From CAZUDI01 sp964618975 (lineage in GTDB: Bacteria > Desulfobacterota > Desulfomonilia > UBA1062), in NCBI GenBank assembly GCA_964618975.1, contig CAZUDI010000076.1, forward strand, positions 1-13,873: a stretch of 13,873 nucleotides of DNA. Direction: 5' to 3'. Of the stretch, positions 11,902-13,873 are shown piece after piece (the stretch's first letter is position 1; each line of letters begins with the position of its first letter). The notes below the pieces were generated by a model that ran no database searches, was not told the DNA's origin, and was given only the letters and a program-made list of their open reading frames with translations. The position numbers and the translations under genes were made by a program.

Positions 11902-12423
11902 ATGCAGGAGACACCATACCTGAAGGCCAACGACGAGGTGCTCGGGATTCTCAGGAAGGTGCCGTTTCTCAGGCACCATGCGGACAAGTACCTGAAAAAC
12001 ATCCTCGAGCTGAGCAAGATCCGCAAATACCGTCCCGGCGAGGTCATCGCCTCCGAGGGGGAGTATGACTGCTGGTTCTATATCCTGCTCTCGGGGGAGG
12101 TGGAGGTGCTGAAAGATAACCGGCCGATCGCCCGGCTGGAAGCCTTCGGCGTCACCATCGGCGAGCTGTCCGTGATCGACGGCGAACCGCGCTCGGCCAC
12201 GGTGCGCGCCGAGAGCGCGACCACCTGCCTGGCCATCGACGGCTCGTTCCTCGACCGCATGGGCCCCGAGGACAAGCAGACCTTTTCCGCGATCTACTAC
12301 CGCCTGCTGGCCGAGATTCTGGCCATCCGGCTTCGCAATACCAGCGAGGAGCTCTCGCAGCTCAAGGCCGAGATGGAGCGCCTGAAGACCGGACCGCGGG
12401 TGTTTTCCCGGGAAGGAGGCTGA
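11902..12423 (+). CDS. cyclic-nucleotide-binding-domain protein without DNA-binding domain
   Basis: A 173-aa cytosolic protein. A CRP/PKA-type domain spans about 15-125: YRPGEVIASEGEYDCWFYILLSGEVEVL (43-70) forms the beta roll, and the phosphate-binding cassette is G87-E-L-S ... G94-E-P-R97-S-A-T-V-R-A, with the key E88 and R97 present, so cAMP or cGMP binding is likely. The C-terminus is a helix of coiled-coil type (IRLRNTSEELSQLKAEMERLK, 142-162), not a helix-turn-helix, so it should act by protein contact rather than by binding DNA. The ATG follows AGAGGACACC. It lies 11 bp upstream of the TPR/beta-barrel gene and is probably cotranscribed with it. Confidence 0.9.
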   Translation: MQETPYLKANDEVLGILRKVPFLRHHADKYLKNILELSKIRKYRPGEVIASEGEYDCWFYILLSGEVEVLKDNRPIARLEAFGVTIGELSVIDGEPRSATVRAESATTCLAIDGSFLDRMGPEDKQTFSAIYYRLLAEILAIRLRNTSEELSQLKAEMERLKTGPRVFSREGG

Positions 12424-12434
12424 GGGCCAGGGCC

Positions 12435-13829
12435 ATGGAGAGACGCGTCTGCCCGCAGTCCGGCCTTCGCGTGCCTGAGCCTGTCTCCCGCGGCCTCGAG
12501 GGGGTGCGCACGCTTTTTGGGGGCACATTGTGCCTCGTGTGGCTGGCCGCAATCCTTTTGTGCCCGCTCCCAGTCTGGGCCTATCAGGAGCCTGGCTGGG
12601 AGGTCTTCCAGCAGGCGCAGCGGCATTTCAGCGACGGTGAGTACCACGAGGCCTACGAGCTCTTCTTCGAACTCTTCCTGGCCGATCCCGCCAATTCCAA
12701 CCTGAGCTTCGCCCTCGGGCGAGCGGCCTTCGAGATGGGGGATTTTGAAGCGGCGGCCATGGCCTTCGAGCGCGTCCTCATCCTGCAGCCTGATTCCGAG
12801 CGCGTGAAGCTGGAGCTGGGACGGTGCTATTTCCGCCTGGGCTCGCTCAGCCGCTCAAGGCAGCTCTTCGAGGAGGTGCTTGAAGCCGATCCGCCCCCGG
12901 CCGTAAGGGAGAACATCGCGCACTTCCTGCACGCCATCCGGCAGCAGCAGCGGCGGCATTTCCTCTCCGCCCGTGTGGCCGGCGGCATCGATTGGGACAG
13001 CAATGTCTATGCCGCTCCCTCGAGCGCCTTTGTCAGCGTGCCCCGGTACGACCTCACGGTGGACGTGGGGCGCCCCAAGGGCGACCACATCTATACCTCG
13101 AGCTTCGATCTGATCCACGTCTACGACCCGGGCGAGGGGGGGGTGTCCTGGAAGAGCGCCGGCAACTACTTCAGCGGGACCTACCACGACGAGACCGACC
13201 TCACGCTGAGCTTTACCGGCCTGCACACCGGGGCCGTGCTGCGTACCCCGGGCACCACCTGGGAGCTCCTGGGGGCCTATGAGCACCTCATGCTCGACAA
13301 GCAGAGCTATCTGGGGGCCTACGGGCTCGACCTGAGTGCCAGCGTGAGCCTCACCCCGCGCTGGGAGCTCGGCGGCTCTCTGGCCTTCAGGCGCAAGGGC
13401 TACTTCGACGCGGAGGGGCGCGACGCCTCTGACTACCGGCTGCGGCTGGGCCCTAGCCTCACCCTCGGGTACGGCCGGGTGGGTTTCAGCGTGGGCCGGG
13501 AGCAGGAACAGGCCCGCAACGACGTCTACAGCTTCGCCAGGAGCACCGCTGGTGCCACCGGCGAGCTCCTCCTGCCGCTCAACATGCGCCTGCTGGCCGA
13601 AGGCCGCTTCGAGTACACGGCCTACGAGGATCACTACCCGCTGTTCCTGGCCCGGCGCACAGACCGCGTGCGGACCTGGACGGCCGGGCTGGTCGTGCCC
13701 CTCTGGAGGACGGGGCGTTTCGCCTGGGAGCTTGGCCTGCGGCACACCTATGTCGCGGCCGGCTCCTCGATCGAGCTCTACCGCTACACCAAGAACGTGA
13801 CCTCGGTAAGCCTGGCGCTCACGTACTGA
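12435..13829 (+). CDS. TPR/beta-barrel outer-membrane protein, Slam-like (DUF560-like)
   Basis: A 464-aa exported protein. A long basic n-region precedes a hydrophobic stretch (about 29-47) and a likely cleavage site VWA|YQ after residue 49. Residues 53-154 hold about three TPR units (ANSNLSFALGRAAFEMGDFEAAAMAFERVLILQPD is one, 86-120). From about 176 the sequence alternates as in a beta-barrel, starting with VAGGIDWDSNVYAAPS (181-196), a feature I associate with the Slam/DUF560 barrel, and it ends with the aromatic SLALTY expected at the end of an outer-membrane protein. Slam proteins move lipoproteins to the cell surface; other TPR-barrel proteins act in polysaccharide or adhesin export, so the role stays open. 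The annotated ATG gives an unusually long signal region; GTG at 12504 would give a compact signal peptide but has a poorly spaced ribosome site. No intact lipoprotein gene lies next to it. Confidence 0.8.
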   Translation: MERRVCPQSGLRVPEPVSRGLEGVRTLFGGTLCLVWLAAILLCPLPVWAYQEPGWEVFQQAQRHFSDGEYHEAYELFFELFLADPANSNLSFALGRAAFEMGDFEAAAMAFERVLILQPDSERVKLELGRCYFRLGSLSRSRQLFEEVLEADPPPAVRENIAHFLHAIRQQQRRHFLSARVAGGIDWDSNVYAAPSSAFVSVPRYDLTVDVGRPKGDHIYTSSFDLIHVYDPGEGGVSWKSAGNYFSGTYHDETDLTLSFTGLHTGAVLRTPGTTWELLGAYEHLMLDKQSYLGAYGLDLSASVSLTPRWELGGSLAFRRKGYFDAEGRDASDYRLRLGPSLTLGYGRVGFSVGREQEQARNDVYSFARSTAGATGELLLPLNMRLLAEGRFEYTAYEDHYPLFLARRTDRVRTWTAGLVVPLWRTGRFAWELGLRHTYVAAGSSIELYRYTKNVTSVSLALTY

Positions 13830-13851
13830 GCGCCGGGGGGTAGGGGAGCGC

Positions 13852-13873
13852 ATGGGGACTCCTGGGACTCAAG
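13852..13873 (+). CDS. possible start of a further gene (cut by window end)
   Basis: ATG at 13852 is preceded by AGGGGAG four bases away and begins MGTPGTQ, 22 bp after the barrel gene stop. Only seven codons are visible, so neither reality nor function can be judged. Confidence 0.25.

Noticed and set aside
12855..13853. 332-codon minus-strand frame opposite the barrel gene
   Set aside because: Antisense shadow lacking motifs; the plus frame has a signal peptide, TPRs and beta-barrel pattern.

Overview
This is a high-GC window of about 13.9 kb from a Gram-negative bacterium. An outer-membrane beta-barrel protein, a lipoprotein signal, a hybrid PAS histidine kinase, DarP, a YgiQ-type radical SAM protein and a glutaredoxin/ferredoxin-thioredoxin-reductase pair together suggest a Desulfobacterota/Desulfuromonadia-like anaerobe, or less likely a gammaproteobacterium. 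That placement is inferred from gene content only. No rRNA, tRNA, CRISPR array, integrase or transposase gene was seen.

Left part (1-3.3 kb): a 12-bp hairpin lies upstream of a broken lipoprotein gene (238-800, +), which has a frameshift and two internal stops. Then come minus-strand genes: a 96-aa conserved small protein of unknown function (987-1277), a UMF1-type MFS permease (1402-2688), and a zinc-ribbon Nudix hydrolase (2706-3188) 17 bp upstream of the permease and probably cotranscribed with it.

Middle (3.3-8.2 kb, all minus strand): a compact three-gene operon, parA-like ATPase -> 155-aa basic, low-complexity protein -> VanZ-family membrane protein. Its junctions overlap or nearly abut, and a near-consensus sigma70 promoter (TTGACA-17-TATAGT) precedes it. 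This is the best candidate here for an undescribed system, possibly ParA-type positioning of a membrane-linked cargo. Upstream lies a soluble hybrid histidine kinase with three PAS domains and a receiver (5543-7927), followed by a second zinc-ribbon Nudix hydrolase (4961-5515). The kinase leader region carries a perfect 17-bp palindrome.

Right-middle (8.2-11.6 kb, minus strand): YgiQ-family radical SAM protein and DarP overlap by 31 bp. Next is an AT-richer pocket holding a 61-aa two-helix membrane protein with two histidines 14 residues apart, and a possible 32-aa upstream ORF joined to it by an ATGA overlap. Then comes a glutaredoxin-like gene joined by TGATG to a ferredoxin-thioredoxin reductase catalytic-subunit gene, a likely thiol redox pair.

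Right end (11.5-13.9 kb): a 372-bp gap contains two diverged copies of a REP-like hairpin repeat 148 bp apart, with a compensatory base-pair change in the stem. It is followed on the plus strand by a cyclic-nucleotide-binding-domain protein without a DNA-binding domain and a TPR/beta-barrel outer-membrane protein resembling Slam (DUF560), then possibly the first codons of another gene. The many long ORFs antisense to these genes are high-GC shadows and are not annotated.
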